Shown: positions 45,069 through 53,509, counted from the first letter of the stretch. The stretch: 64,000 nt of DNA from Natranaerovirga hydrolytica (GCF_004339095.1 NZ_SMGQ01000011.1:171575-235574); one strand, 5' to 3'. A program made the numbers and translations. Notes: generated by a model not told the origin, from the letters alone.

Positions 45069-45072
45069 TTGT

Positions 45073-46158
45073 ATGAATAAAAAAAACCTTTTAATGGCGT
45101 TATTATTAATCGCATTAATTGTTATTGTACCAAGATCAATTGTAGTGGCATTTTTAATTTTTAGTTTTATCGTATTGGTACATGAATTTGGACATTTTAT
45201 TGTAGCAAAAAAAAGTGGTATTTTTGTTGAAGAATTTGCCATTGGTATGGGTCCAAAGCTCATTAGCGTTGAGGGAAAAGAAACCGTGTATTCCATTAGA
45301 ATATTACCAATCGGTGGATTTTGCAAAATGTTAGGTGAAGATGAAGACGCAGAAGATGAAAGAGCCTTTAACAATAAATCCGTATGGGCCAGAATCGCAA
45401 CAGTGTTTGCAGGGCCTTTATTTAACTTTATCTTAGTATTTCTAGCCTCTATTCTAATGATTGGTATATTTGGCTATACGGATACGGTTATTATGGGTGT
45501 TTCAGATGATACCCCTGCTCAATTGGCTGGGTTACAATCAGGAGATGAAATTACTAAAATTGATAATAAAAGTGTGGCATTAAGACAAGATATTAGTTTA
45601 GCAATGATTGCTGCACAAGGTAATCCTGTAGAGTTTGAAATCGTAAGAGATGGAGAGACTTTTACACGTCTGATAACACCAGAAGAAGTGGATAGACATC
45701 ATTATCGAATCGGTATCAATTTACAACATCAAAAAAGTAGTTTTATAGATACCATACAATACGGTGCATACGAGTTTAGATATTGGGCGAGATATACCAT
45801 GACATCATTTAGAATGTTGTTTTCAGGGGAATTTACAAGGCAAGACGTAGCAGGGCCAGTAGGTATTGTGAATATGGTGAGCGAGGGCTATGAAATGGGC
45901 TCATCTCATGGTGCTTTAGGGGCCATTGAAATGATCCTGACCTTTATTATTTTAATTAGTTTTAATTTAGGTGTGGTGAACTTAATTCCAATCCCTGCTT
46001 TAGACGGTGGACGATTAATCTTCTTGATTATTGAAGGTATAAGAGGAAAGCCAATTAATAGAGAAGCAGAAGGATTTATGCATTTTGTTGGATTTGCTTT
46101 ATTAATGGCCTTAATGGTGTTTTTATTATTTAATGATATATCAAATTTTAGATTATAA
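45073..46158 (+). CDS. rseP: RIP site-2 zinc metalloprotease RseP/RasP
   Basis: This intramembrane protease cuts membrane-bound regulators, such as anti-sigma factors, and signal peptide remnants. The 361-residue protein has HEFGH near residue 36 in the first membrane helix. A PDZ domain spans about 125-200, and NLIPIPALDGGRL contains the third zinc ligand (aspartate) near 311. It starts four bases after dxr. Confidence 0.96.
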   Translation: MNKKNLLMALLLIALIVIVPRSIVVAFLIFSFIVLVHEFGHFIVAKKSGIFVEEFAIGMGPKLISVEGKETVYSIRILPIGGFCKMLGEDEDAEDERAFNNKSVWARIATVFAGPLFNFILVFLASILMIGIFGYTDTVIMGVSDDTPAQLAGLQSGDEITKIDNKSVALRQDISLAMIAAQGNPVEFEIVRDGETFTRLITPEEVDRHHYRIGINLQHQKSSFIDTIQYGAYEFRYWARYTMTSFRMLFSGEFTRQDVAGPVGIVNMVSEGYEMGSSHGALGAIEMILTFIILISFNLGVVNLIPIPALDGGRLIFLIIEGIRGKPINREAEGFMHFVGFALLMALMVFLLFNDISNFRL

Positions 46159-46170
46159 ATAACTCCCACA

Positions 46171-46212
46171 ATGAACCTTATGTCTTATGATTGATTAAGA
46201 CATAAGGTGCAT
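46171..46212 (+). terminator. Strong hairpin after rseP
   Basis: CCTTATGTCTTA (46176-46187) pairs perfectly with TAAGACATAAGG (46196-46207), with a further ATG/CAT pairing outside. TTTATTT follows, so it may end or weaken transcription before ispG. Its right arm resembles the end of repeat copy 2 (AGACATAAGGTG), which may be chance or an eroded copy. Confidence 0.6.
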
Positions 46213-46277
46213 TTATTTAAAGTTTAATTAGACCTAATGGGATATAGAAATTATTTCAAGGTAATGGAGTGGTGTGT

Positions 46278-47324
46278 ATGAGAAATAATACAAAAATCAT
46301 TCAGATTGGACAAAAAAAAATAGGTGGTCATCATCCTATTTTAATTCAATCTATGACCAATACAAAAACAGAAGATGTGCAAGCAACAACTCATCAAATA
46401 CTAGAGTTAGAAAAAGCAGGATGCGACATCATTCGTGTGGCAGTCCCTAATGAAGAAGCAGCAAAAGCAATAGAAAAAATAAAAAATAAAATTCATATTC
46501 CCATAGTGGCGGACATACACTTTGACTATCGATTGGCCTTACAATCCATGGAATATGGAGCTGACAAAATAAGAATTAATCCTGGTAATATTGGATCAGA
46601 AGATCGAATCGTTCAAGTGATTCAAAAAGCAAAAGAAAAAGAGATTCCCATACGAGTTGGTGTTAACAGTGGCTCATTGGAAAAAGAGATTTTGGCAAAA
46701 TACAATACAGTAACGGCAGAAGGCTTAGTAGAAAGTGCTATTAATAAAATTAAGGTGTTAGAACGATACAATTATGATAAAATAGTAGTAAGTATAAAAT
46801 CTTCTAATGTGCTAATGAGCATAAAAGCTCATGAACTGATATCTCAAGCCACACAATACCCTTTACATATTGGTATAACAGAAGCGGGAACATTAATTAA
46901 TGGGGCTGTCAAATCATCAGTGGGTATGGGCATTATACTATACAATGGGATGGGTAACACCATAAGAGTGTCTCTAACAGGTGATCCAATAGAAGAAATC
47001 AAAGTCGGCAAACAATTGTTAAAAACATTAGGATTAAGAGACGGATCAGTTGAGTTAATTTCTTGCCCAACTTGTGGTAGAACTCAAATTGACTTAATAG
47101 AATTAACCCACCAAGTAGAAAAAGTTGTTGAATCCATTAACAAAAATATAAAAATAGCGGTAATGGGTTGCGTGGTTAATGGACCAGGAGAAGCCAAAGA
47201 AGCTGATTTAGGTGTAGCAGGTGGAAAAGGGGAAGGTCTAATCTTTAAAAAAGGTCAGATCATTAGAAAAGTAAAAGAAAATGAATTATTAAAAGCATTA
47301 GAAGAAGAAATAAAGAAACTATAA
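46278..47324 (+). CDS. ispG: 4-hydroxy-3-methylbut-2-en-1-yl diphosphate synthase
   Basis: IspG (GcpE) is the 4Fe-4S enzyme of the penultimate MEP pathway step. The 348-residue protein has a TIM-barrel N-terminal part with PILIQSMTNTKT. The cluster cysteines are in SCPTCGRTQ (near 263-266) and GCVVNGPGEA (near 298). ATG 46278 is preferred to GTG 46269 because GGAG at 46266-46269 precedes it at normal distance. Confidence 0.96.
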   Translation: MRNNTKIIQIGQKKIGGHHPILIQSMTNTKTEDVQATTHQILELEKAGCDIIRVAVPNEEAAKAIEKIKNKIHIPIVADIHFDYRLALQSMEYGADKIRINPGNIGSEDRIVQVIQKAKEKEIPIRVGVNSGSLEKEILAKYNTVTAEGLVESAINKIKVLERYNYDKIVVSIKSSNVLMSIKAHELISQATQYPLHIGITEAGTLINGAVKSSVGMGIILYNGMGNTIRVSLTGDPIEEIKVGKQLLKTLGLRDGSVELISCPTCGRTQIDLIELTHQVEKVVESINKNIKIAVMGCVVNGPGEAKEADLGVAGGKGEGLIFKKGQIIRKVKENELLKALEEEIKKL

Positions 47325-47343
47325 TATCAATTAAGGTGATTAT

Positions 47344-50300
47344 ATGGAGAAGAATTTTTTAGAAGTTTTTAGTGAACTCAAATTAAATGATAATTTATAC
47401 TTTTATTTTAAGGATACCCTTATAGAAAAAATCCAAGTCAATAAAAGTAACAATATAGTTACCGTTTTTATATTGAGCAATCGGCTCATTCATAAACAAT
47501 ACGTATTACAAATTGAAAAAATTCTATGTACCTACTTGGATACAGAAGAATGTGTCAACATACGCATTAGCGAAAGATATGAATTATCTAATCAGTATAC
47601 GCCAAAAGAAATTATTGATATGTATACAGACAGTTTATTATTTGAAATCAAAGAAATCAGTCCGGTGACTTATGGCATATTAAAAAAAGCCAATTGGTAT
47701 TATCAAGACAACGCATTAGTCATTCAATTAAAAAACAGTCATTTAATCCAGTTAAAAGAAAAAGAAATACTTAACTTTGTAGAAAATGTATATAATGAAA
47801 GATTTTCTTTAGGGCTAAATATCCAAATTCAATATGATAAAGCAAATAAAGACGAAGGGAATCAATATGCTAAGGAACAAAATAAAATAGAAAAAGCTTA
47901 TGTGCAAAAAGTCATTGCTCAAAGAGTGGTTAAGGAAGAAAAAGTTGAGATTGTGCAAACCCCAAAAGATGCTGTGAAAAAAGCATCTAATCAATCACCA
48001 GATTTATTATACGGAAAAGAATTTGATGGAGAGATTATTCCAATATCTGAAATTGAACAAGAAGTAGGAGAAGTGATTCTACGTGGAGAAGTTATAAAAG
48101 TGGAAGCACGACCAATCAAAAATGAAAAACACATTGTATCTATAGACGTAACAGACTTTATAGATTCAATTACTGTAAAAATGTTTGTGACCAATGACCA
48201 GTATGAAGAACATATGAAAGATGAAATCAAAGTGGGTACATGTCTTAAGATAAAAGGTATTAGCCAATTTGATACCTTTATTAAAGAAATTGTTGTTATG
48301 GCAAGAGGTATCAAAAAAATACCTACATTTACAACCAAACGACAAGATGTAGGTGACCAAAAAAGAATTGAATTACATGCCCACACGATGATGAGTGATA
48401 TGGATGCTGTGGTAAGTGGTAAAGAGTTAGTCAAGCGGGCTATCTCATGGGGACATGAAGCCATAGCCATAACAGATCATGGTGTGGTACAAGCTTTTCC
48501 TGAAGTGTATCATGCAGCTGGAGATGATATAAAAGTTATATATGGTGTAGAAGCCTATATTGTAGATGATTTAAAAGAAATTGTTAAGAACAGTAAAAAT
48601 CAAAGTTTAGATGAAACGTACATTGTTTTTGATATTGAAACCACAGGTTTTATACCAGGAAAAAACAATATTACAGAAATTGGTGCTGTTAAAATAAAAG
48701 ATGGAATGATTATAGATACCTTTAGTACGTTTATTAATCCACAACAACCCATTCCTCCTGAAATAGAAAAGTTAACAGGAATAACAGATTTTATGGTGCA
48801 AGATGCACCCACCATTCAAGAAAAGCTTCAAGACTTTCTTGACTTTATAGATGATGGTGTCGTTGTTGCCCATAATGCGGATTTTGATATGAGTTTTATT
48901 GATTACTTTGCAAAGGAATTAGGATATACATTAGAGTATACTGTTTTAGATACAGTGATGCTGGCTAGAGTATTATTACCAAAACTCAATCGATTTAAGC
49001 TTAATACCATTGCAAAAGAATTAGACATTAAACTAGATAATCACCATCGAGCAGTAGATGATGCAAAAGCCACAGCAGACATATTTATGGAATTTATAAG
49101 ACGATTAAAAGATAAAGAAATTAATACATTAGATGAAATAGATGAAAAATTAGCCATGACAGCAGATGACATTAAAAAGTTACCAACGTATCATGCCATT
49201 ATTTTATCTCAAAATTCAGTGGGTCTGAAAAACTTATACAAATTAATATCCTTATCCCATATAGAGTATTTTAAAATGAGACCTAGGATACCTAAAAGTG
49301 AATTCTTAGCCAATAGAGAAGGCTTATTAATTGGAACTGCTTGTGAAGCAGGAGAATTGTACCAAGGGATTCTAAAAAATAGCCCAAAAGAAGAAATCAA
49401 TAAAATTGTAAAATTTTACGATTACTTAGAAATACAACCAATAGCCAATAATGAATTTATGATACACAGTGAGCGAATAGATATTCATTCCTATGAAGAA
49501 CTGAAAGACATTAACAAAGCAATCATTGCCCTTGGAGAAGAATTTAATAAAGCAGTGGTAGCAACATGCGATGTACACTTTCTTGATCCAAAAGATGAAG
49601 TTTACAGAAGAATTATAATGGCTGGAAAAGGATTTTCAGATGCTGACAATCAACCGCCTCTCTATTTTAGAACAACAGGAGAAATGTTAGAAGAATTTAG
49701 CTATTTGGGCAAAGAAAAAGCAGAAGAAGTGGTGATTCATAACCCAAAAAAAATAGCAGATCAAATTGAACAAATAGCTCCTGTATTGCCAGATAAATAT
49801 CCACCTGTTATAGAAGGATCTGAAGAAGAATTAAGAAATATTTGCTATGAAAAAGCCTTTTCTATTTATGGTGACCCGTTGCCAGATATAGTAAAAGATA
49901 GATTAGAAAGAGAATTGCATTCAATCATATCCAATGGCTTTGCGGTCCTATATATTATTTCCCAAAAATTGGTTTGGAAGTCAGTAGAAGATGGATATCT
50001 AGTGGGTTCAAGAGGATCTGTAGGGTCATCTTTTGCAGCAACTATGTCAGGCATTACAGAAGTTAATCCATTGCCACCTCATTATATTTGTCCAGCTTGC
50101 AAATACTCAGACTTTGATTCAGATGAAGTGAAAAAACATGCAGGAAGCTCTGGATGTGACTTACCGGATAAAAATTGTCCAAAATGCAGTGCTTTATTAC
50201 AAAAAGAAGGACATGATATCCCATTTGAAACGTTCTTAGGCTTTAAAGGTAATAAAGAGCCAGATATTGATCTGAACTTTTCAGGCGAGTACCAAAGTGT

Positions 50301-51687
50301 TGCCCATAGTTACACAGAAGAGTTATTTGGAGAAGGTCATGTCTTTAGAGCAGGAACCATAGGCACATTAGCTGAAAAAACAGCTTACGGATTTATTAAA
50401 AAATACTATGATGAAAAAGAAATTAATGTAAGAAATGCAGAAATTAATCGATTGGTTAGTAAATGTACGGGCATAAGAAGAACCACAGGACAACATCCAG
50501 GTGGTATTATCGTTGTACCGAAAGATCAAAATATCTATACATTTACACCGGTTCAAAGACCAGCCAATGATATGGAAACAAAGACCATTACCACCCACTT
50601 TGATTACCATTCCATTGATCATAATTTGTTGAAATTAGATATATTAGGTCATGATGATCCAACAATGATAAGGATGCTTGAAGATTTAACAGGTGAAGAT
50701 GCTACAAAGATCAAATTAGATGATAAAGAAGTGTTATCGCTTTTTGAGACGACAAAAGCCTTAAAGATAAAATCAGATGACATTGGAGGATGTACGTTAG
50801 GTTCATTAGGTATTCCAGAGTTTGGTACAGACTTTGTTATTCAAATGTTATTAGACACAAAACCAAAGCGATTCTCAGACTTGGTTAGAATATCGGGTCT
50901 ATCTCATGGTACAGATGTATGGCTGAATAATGCTCAGGAACTCATTAGAGAAAACAAGGCAGATATCTCCCAAGTTATTTCAACGCGTGATGACATCATG
51001 ACTTACTTAATTAACCAAGGTATGGAAAAAGAACTATCCTTTACCATTATGGAAAGCGTTAGAAAAGGTAAAGGATTAAAGCCAGAATGGGAAGAGGCTA
51101 TGCTAGAAGCAGATGTACCAGAATGGTATATTTGGTCTTGTAAGCAGATAAAATATATGTTTCCAAAAGCCCATGCCGTTGCTTATGTTATGATGGCATT
51201 TAGAATTGCGTATTTTAAAGTAAAATATCCAGAAGCTTACTACACAGCATTTTATAGTATCAGAGCATCTGATTTTGATTATGAAAAAATGTGTCATGGC
51301 AAATTTAAATTAGATGGGTATATAGAAGAATACAAAAAACGATTTAATGAATTATCCAAAAAAGAGAAGGATACGTTAAAGGATATGAAAATTGTACAAG
51401 AGATGTATGCAAGAGGCATTGTATTTAAGCCCATTGATTTGTACAAAGTTAAGGCAAAAACCTTTCAAATATTTGACGATGGCATTATGCCGTCATTAAG
51501 TGCTATTCAAGGGTTGGGAGAAAAAGCTGCTGAAAATATTGTAAAAGCAAGAGAAGATGGTATGTTCTTGTCTATAGATGACTTTAGGCAGCGGACAAAA
51601 GTGAGTAAGACCGTTATAGAAATTATGAAAGAAAATGAAATATTGGTGGATTTGCCAGAGTCCAATCAGCTCTCTTTATTTGGATGA
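47344..51687 (+). CDS. polC: DNA polymerase III PolC-type (alpha subunit with built-in proofreading)
   Basis: PolC is the main replicative polymerase of low-GC Gram-positives. The 1447-residue protein has an N-terminal domain and an OB-fold region (about 230-330). A split PHP domain begins at ELHAHTMMSDMDAV near 342. The inserted 3'-5' exonuclease (VFDIETTGF near 427) follows. A zinc-binding segment with CPAC and CPKC lies near 917-945, the polymerase core with EPDIDLNFSGE near 972, and a helix-hairpin-helix region near the C-terminus. ATG at 47344 lies behind AAGGTGAT. Two terminator-type hairpins and large inverted repeats follow. Confidence 0.98.
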   Translation: MEKNFLEVFSELKLNDNLYFYFKDTLIEKIQVNKSNNIVTVFILSNRLIHKQYVLQIEKILCTYLDTEECVNIRISERYELSNQYTPKEIIDMYTDSLLFEIKEISPVTYGILKKANWYYQDNALVIQLKNSHLIQLKEKEILNFVENVYNERFSLGLNIQIQYDKANKDEGNQYAKEQNKIEKAYVQKVIAQRVVKEEKVEIVQTPKDAVKKASNQSPDLLYGKEFDGEIIPISEIEQEVGEVILRGEVIKVEARPIKNEKHIVSIDVTDFIDSITVKMFVTNDQYEEHMKDEIKVGTCLKIKGISQFDTFIKEIVVMARGIKKIPTFTTKRQDVGDQKRIELHAHTMMSDMDAVVSGKELVKRAISWGHEAIAITDHGVVQAFPEVYHAAGDDIKVIYGVEAYIVDDLKEIVKNSKNQSLDETYIVFDIETTGFIPGKNNITEIGAVKIKDGMIIDTFSTFINPQQPIPPEIEKLTGITDFMVQDAPTIQEKLQDFLDFIDDGVVVAHNADFDMSFIDYFAKELGYTLEYTVLDTVMLARVLLPKLNRFKLNTIAKELDIKLDNHHRAVDDAKATADIFMEFIRRLKDKEINTLDEIDEKLAMTADDIKKLPTYHAIILSQNSVGLKNLYKLISLSHIEYFKMRPRIPKSEFLANREGLLIGTACEAGELYQGILKNSPKEEINKIVKFYDYLEIQPIANNEFMIHSERIDIHSYEELKDINKAIIALGEEFNKAVVATCDVHFLDPKDEVYRRIIMAGKGFSDADNQPPLYFRTTGEMLEEFSYLGKEKAEEVVIHNPKKIADQIEQIAPVLPDKYPPVIEGSEEELRNICYEKAFSIYGDPLPDIVKDRLERELHSIISNGFAVLYIISQKLVWKSVEDGYLVGSRGSVGSSFAATMSGITEVNPLPPHYICPACKYSDFDSDEVKKHAGSSGCDLPDKNCPKCSALLQKEGHDIPFETFLGFKGNKEPDIDLNFSGEYQSVAHSYTEELFGEGHVFRAGTIGTLAEKTAYGFIKKYYDEKEINVRNAEINRLVSKCTGIRRTTGQHPGGIIVVPKDQNIYTFTPVQRPANDMETKTITTHFDYHSIDHNLLKLDILGHDDPTMIRMLEDLTGEDATKIKLDDKEVLSLFETTKALKIKSDDIGGCTLGSLGIPEFGTDFVIQMLLDTKPKRFSDLVRISGLSHGTDVWLNNAQELIRENKADISQVISTRDDIMTYLINQGMEKELSFTIMESVRKGKGLKPEWEEAMLEADVPEWYIWSCKQIKYMFPKAHAVAYVMMAFRIAYFKVKYPEAYYTAFYSIRASDFDYEKMCHGKFKLDGYIEEYKKRFNELSKKEKDTLKDMKIVQEMYARGIVFKPIDLYKVKAKTFQIFDDGIMPSLSAIQGLGEKAAENIVKAREDGMFLSIDDFRQRTKVSKTVIEIMKENEILVDLPESNQLSLFG

Positions 51688-51688
51688 A

Positions 51689-51720
51689 AAATGCCCTGCA
51701 ATTTAATTTGTGGGGTATTT
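51689..51720 (+). terminator. Terminator after polC
   Basis: AAATGCCCTGCAA (51689-51701) pairs with TTGTGGGGTATTT (51708-51720), with three G-T wobbles and a 6-base loop. It lies two bases after the polC stop. An inverted near-copy lies at 52242-52277. Confidence 0.75.
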
Positions 51721-51745
51721 GTTTAAAGGTAGAGTGGCTGTTTCC

Positions 51746-51945
51746 GATAAGGGATATTTTACCCTTCTTTGTTCCTATAAATAAATTCTACCCACTAAAA
51801 CGTCGGAAAATAATGATTTGCTAAAAAAGTGAACTCCCTAACGGTCAAACAGCACTTTTTCTTAACGCAAATCATTATTTTCCGACGTTAAGTGGCTCAC
51901 GAATTTCTTTAACAAGGAACACAGAAGGGTAAAATATCCCTTATC
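51746..51945. repeat. Large hairpin A (200 nt inverted-repeat element)
   Basis: The outer arms are 51746-51776 and 51915-51945, 31 bases with one mismatch. The inner arms are 51792-51821 and 51867-51895, with a perfect 21-bp core from CGTCGGAAAATAATG. A third helix, AAAAAGTG (51824-51831) with CACTTTTT (51853-51860), closes a 21-base loop. AAATTC/GAATTT also pairs between the outer and inner arms. No reading frame of note and no target-site duplication is evident. Confidence 0.85.
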
Positions 51946-51948
51946 TTT

Positions 51949-52030
51949 AGAAGTTGAATTTTTATAGATATTAATTATTTAGTGAGTTAACATCAAAAGG
52001 CAACTTCTTAGAAATTCTTTGCAGCCTTTT
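51949..52030. repeat. Small hairpins between the two large ones
   Basis: AGAAGTTG (51949-51956) can pair with CAACTTCT (52001-52008). AAAAGGC (51995-52001) can pair with GCCTTTT (52024-52030). The two helices share only one base, so they could both nearly form. Their significance is not known. Confidence 0.45.
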
Positions 52031-52044
52031 ATTAGAAGCACAGA

Positions 52045-52223
52045 ATAGACAGGTGATATCTTAAAGATTTTGTAGACCGGCTGAAAGGGACACGATTATA
52101 TGATTTTTTAAGACTCTGGAAAAATGTTCACCCAACGTGAAGATTTTTCTGTGTTTAGAGGCTTGAAAAATCATATGTCCCTTGAAGGAAAGGCAAAAAA
52201 TCTTTAAGATATCACCTGTCTAT
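52045..52223. repeat. Large hairpin B (179 nt inverted-repeat element)
   Basis: The outer arms 52045-52071 and 52197-52223 are perfect over 27 bases (ATAGACAGGTGATATC and onward). Inside, AAGGGACA (52085-52092) pairs with TGTCCCTT (52176-52183), and ATATGATTTTT (52098-52108) with AAAAATCATAT (52166-52176). GAAAAAT (52119-52125) pairs with ATTTTTC (52143-52149), and TTCAC with GTGAA around the 5-base loop at 52132-52136. The whole can fold as one long stem. Confidence 0.85.
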
Positions 52224-52241
52224 GGAACTTAAATTTGGTAG

Positions 52242-52277
52242 ATAAATACCCTACAAATTAAATTGCAGGGTATTTAT
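52242..52277 (-). terminator. Terminator of the minus-strand mini-protein gene (bidirectional)
   Basis: ATAAATACCCT (52242-52252) pairs with AGGGTATTTAT (52267-52277), extended by CAA/TTG past one mismatch around the loop ATTAAA. It lies 17 bases after the stop of the minus-strand gene. Read on the minus strand it matches the polC terminator at about 30 of 33 positions. Confidence 0.7.
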
Positions 52278-52293
52278 AAACATAAATTAAGGA

Positions 52294-52464
52294 CTAGTAA
52301 TAAAAACCTGTCCTAAATCCACCAAAGCCTAACCCATAACCCCCCAAAGGATAGCCTCCAAAACCGTAGGAGGGAAAACCGCCATATCCTCCTCCATAAC
52401 AATAGGGGCTGTAACAATAAGGGCTATAACAAGGGTTGTAACAACCATAACCTCTAGAATACAT
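52294..52464 (-). CDS. Gly/Tyr/Cys-rich small protein, possible spore-coat or surface protein
   Basis: This 56-residue product is made of CYSPYCY and GGYGG-type repeats: about a third glycine, about a quarter tyrosine, and four cysteines in the first half. There is no signal or membrane helix. The frame opens earlier, but ATG at 52464 (complement) has an excellent GAGGTG site seven bases upstream. Such composition is known from small spore-coat and cross-linked surface proteins, but no specific family is claimed. It is the only minus-strand gene in the window. Confidence 0.7.
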   Translation of the reverse strand: MYSRGYGCYNPCYSPYCYSPYCYGGGYGGFPSYGFGGYPLGGYGLGFGGFRTGFYY

Positions 52465-52498
52465 ATAAAACACCTCGCTTTTTACAGTATCTAATATC

Positions 52499-52529
52499 AT
52501 TATATTCGCATGTCTAAAAAAAGTGACAA
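52499..52529 (-). promoter_or_regulatory. Weak candidate promoter for the Gly/Tyr-rich gene
   Basis: On the minus strand TTGTCA (52524-52529) and TATAAT (52499-52504) are separated by 19 bases, longer than ideal. The -10 is perfect. A sporulation sigma factor could instead read this region; no clear site of that kind was recognised. Confidence 0.3.
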
Positions 52530-52638
52530 GCTTAAAATTTAATTAGAATTACATTAGAATTCGGAAAATGAATGGAAAACTTCAAAAAGTTGTTATATAA
52601 TAAAGTATAGAGGATGAAACATAGAAGGATGGGTGTAA

Positions 52639-53367
52639 ATGAAAGCAATTATTTTTATTATCATTTCGGTCGTATTAAGTGGATGTTCACCTGTTAAATT
52701 TAATTTTAACGTAGGTTCAACCATAAATGGTTCAGGTCATACCATAGAAAAAAGCTATGAGTATACAGATTTTGATGCAATTGATATTGGTCACGTTTTT
52801 ACAAGCGAAATTATTCAAGGGGATCATTATAGTGTAAGTATTAATATGGATGATAATTTGTATGAATATCTAGAAATACAAAATAATAATGGTACCTTAG
52901 AAATTAACATGAAAGATAAAAATAATATTCAAGAGGCCACGTTAGAAGCTACTATTGTTATGCCAGATATTCAATCATTAAATTTACAAGGTGTTACCCA
53001 TACCTATATAAGTGGATTTGATCATTTAGAGACCATGGATATTAATGTGTCTGGCGTCAGTTCATTAGAAGGAGAGTTATCAGGAGAAACTTTAACCGTT
53101 GAAGTTGACGGAACAAGTAGTATAATATTAAAAGGCTCTTTTTCCAAAGGGAACATGACCATAGAAGGCGTGAGCAGTGGTGGATTTTCAGATTTGATTG
53201 TAGAGGAATTAGATATTACCGTATCAGGCGTCAGTTCAAGTAAGGTTAATGTTATAGAAGAACTAACAGCTACAGTAGACGGCTTATCTGATTTGAAATA
53301 TAAAGGCGATCCAAAAGAAACATCTATAGTGGTTAGTAGTATGGCTAGTGTCAATAAAATGAACTAA
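52639..53367 (+). CDS. Lipoprotein with GIN (DUF2807) head domain
   Basis: The 242-residue product starts with a short lipoprotein signal and the lipobox LSGC (C16 would be lipidated). The rest is a Ser/Thr/Gly-rich run of beta strands typical of the GIN/DUF2807 domain (for example YEYTDFDAIDIGHVF, ETMDINVSGVSSLEGELSGE, ITVSGVSSSKVNV). These proteins are found on the cell surface; their function is unclear. It is divergent from the Gly/Tyr-rich gene and stands alone before the rimP operon. Confidence 0.85.
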   Translation: MKAIIFIIISVVLSGCSPVKFNFNVGSTINGSGHTIEKSYEYTDFDAIDIGHVFTSEIIQGDHYSVSINMDDNLYEYLEIQNNNGTLEINMKDKNNIQEATLEATIVMPDIQSLNLQGVTHTYISGFDHLETMDINVSGVSSLEGELSGETLTVEVDGTSSIILKGSFSKGNMTIEGVSSGGFSDLIVEELDITVSGVSSSKVNVIEELTATVDGLSDLKYKGDPKETSIVVSSMASVNKMN

Positions 53368-53423
53368 ATTTAGATTTGAAGAATGAAATAGATGAAAGAT
53401 GTGTAAAATAAAACCATATAAAC

Positions 53424-53452
53424 TTGCAATAACTGTATTAAAATGTTATAAT
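53424..53452 (+). promoter_or_regulatory. Promoter of the rimP-nusA-infB operon
   Basis: TTGCAA (53424-53429) and TATAAT (53447-53452) are separated by 17 bases, and a TG one base before the -10 makes it an extended -10 promoter. The hairpin at 53478-53509 would lie in the first 50 bases of the transcript. Confidence 0.75.
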
Positions 53453-53477
53453 ATTTAAGACAATATAAATATTTGCT

Positions 53478-53509
53478 AACAAGAGTGGACAATTTTGTCC
53501 ACTCTTGTT
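53478..53509 (+). terminator. Perfect hairpin in the rimP operon leader
   Basis: AACAAGAGTGGAC (53478-53490) pairs perfectly with GTCCACTCTTGTT (53497-53509). It starts about 20 bases after the predicted transcription start. TAATTATTAAGG follows, not a good T run. It may end transcripts from the GIN gene, protect the operon mRNA, or act as a regulatory site. Confidence 0.6.

Larger units (their letters stand above)
51688..52293. other. Non-coding region of nested large hairpins behind polC
   Basis: The 606 bases between polC and the convergent mini-protein gene contain no plausible gene. They are organised as terminator, large hairpin A (51746-51945), a small-hairpin middle part, large hairpin B (52045-52223) and a second terminator that is an inverted near-copy of the first. 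More than half of the bases can be paired. Confidence 0.85.

Noticed and set aside
47991-48470. Antisense open frame of 159 codons within polC
   Set aside because: It lies wholly within a conserved polymerase gene and has no family signature.
52465-52500. Longer form of the Gly/Tyr-rich protein (68 residues)
   Set aside because: The GAGGTG site and the spacing point to the internal ATG at 52464; the upstream residues differ in composition.
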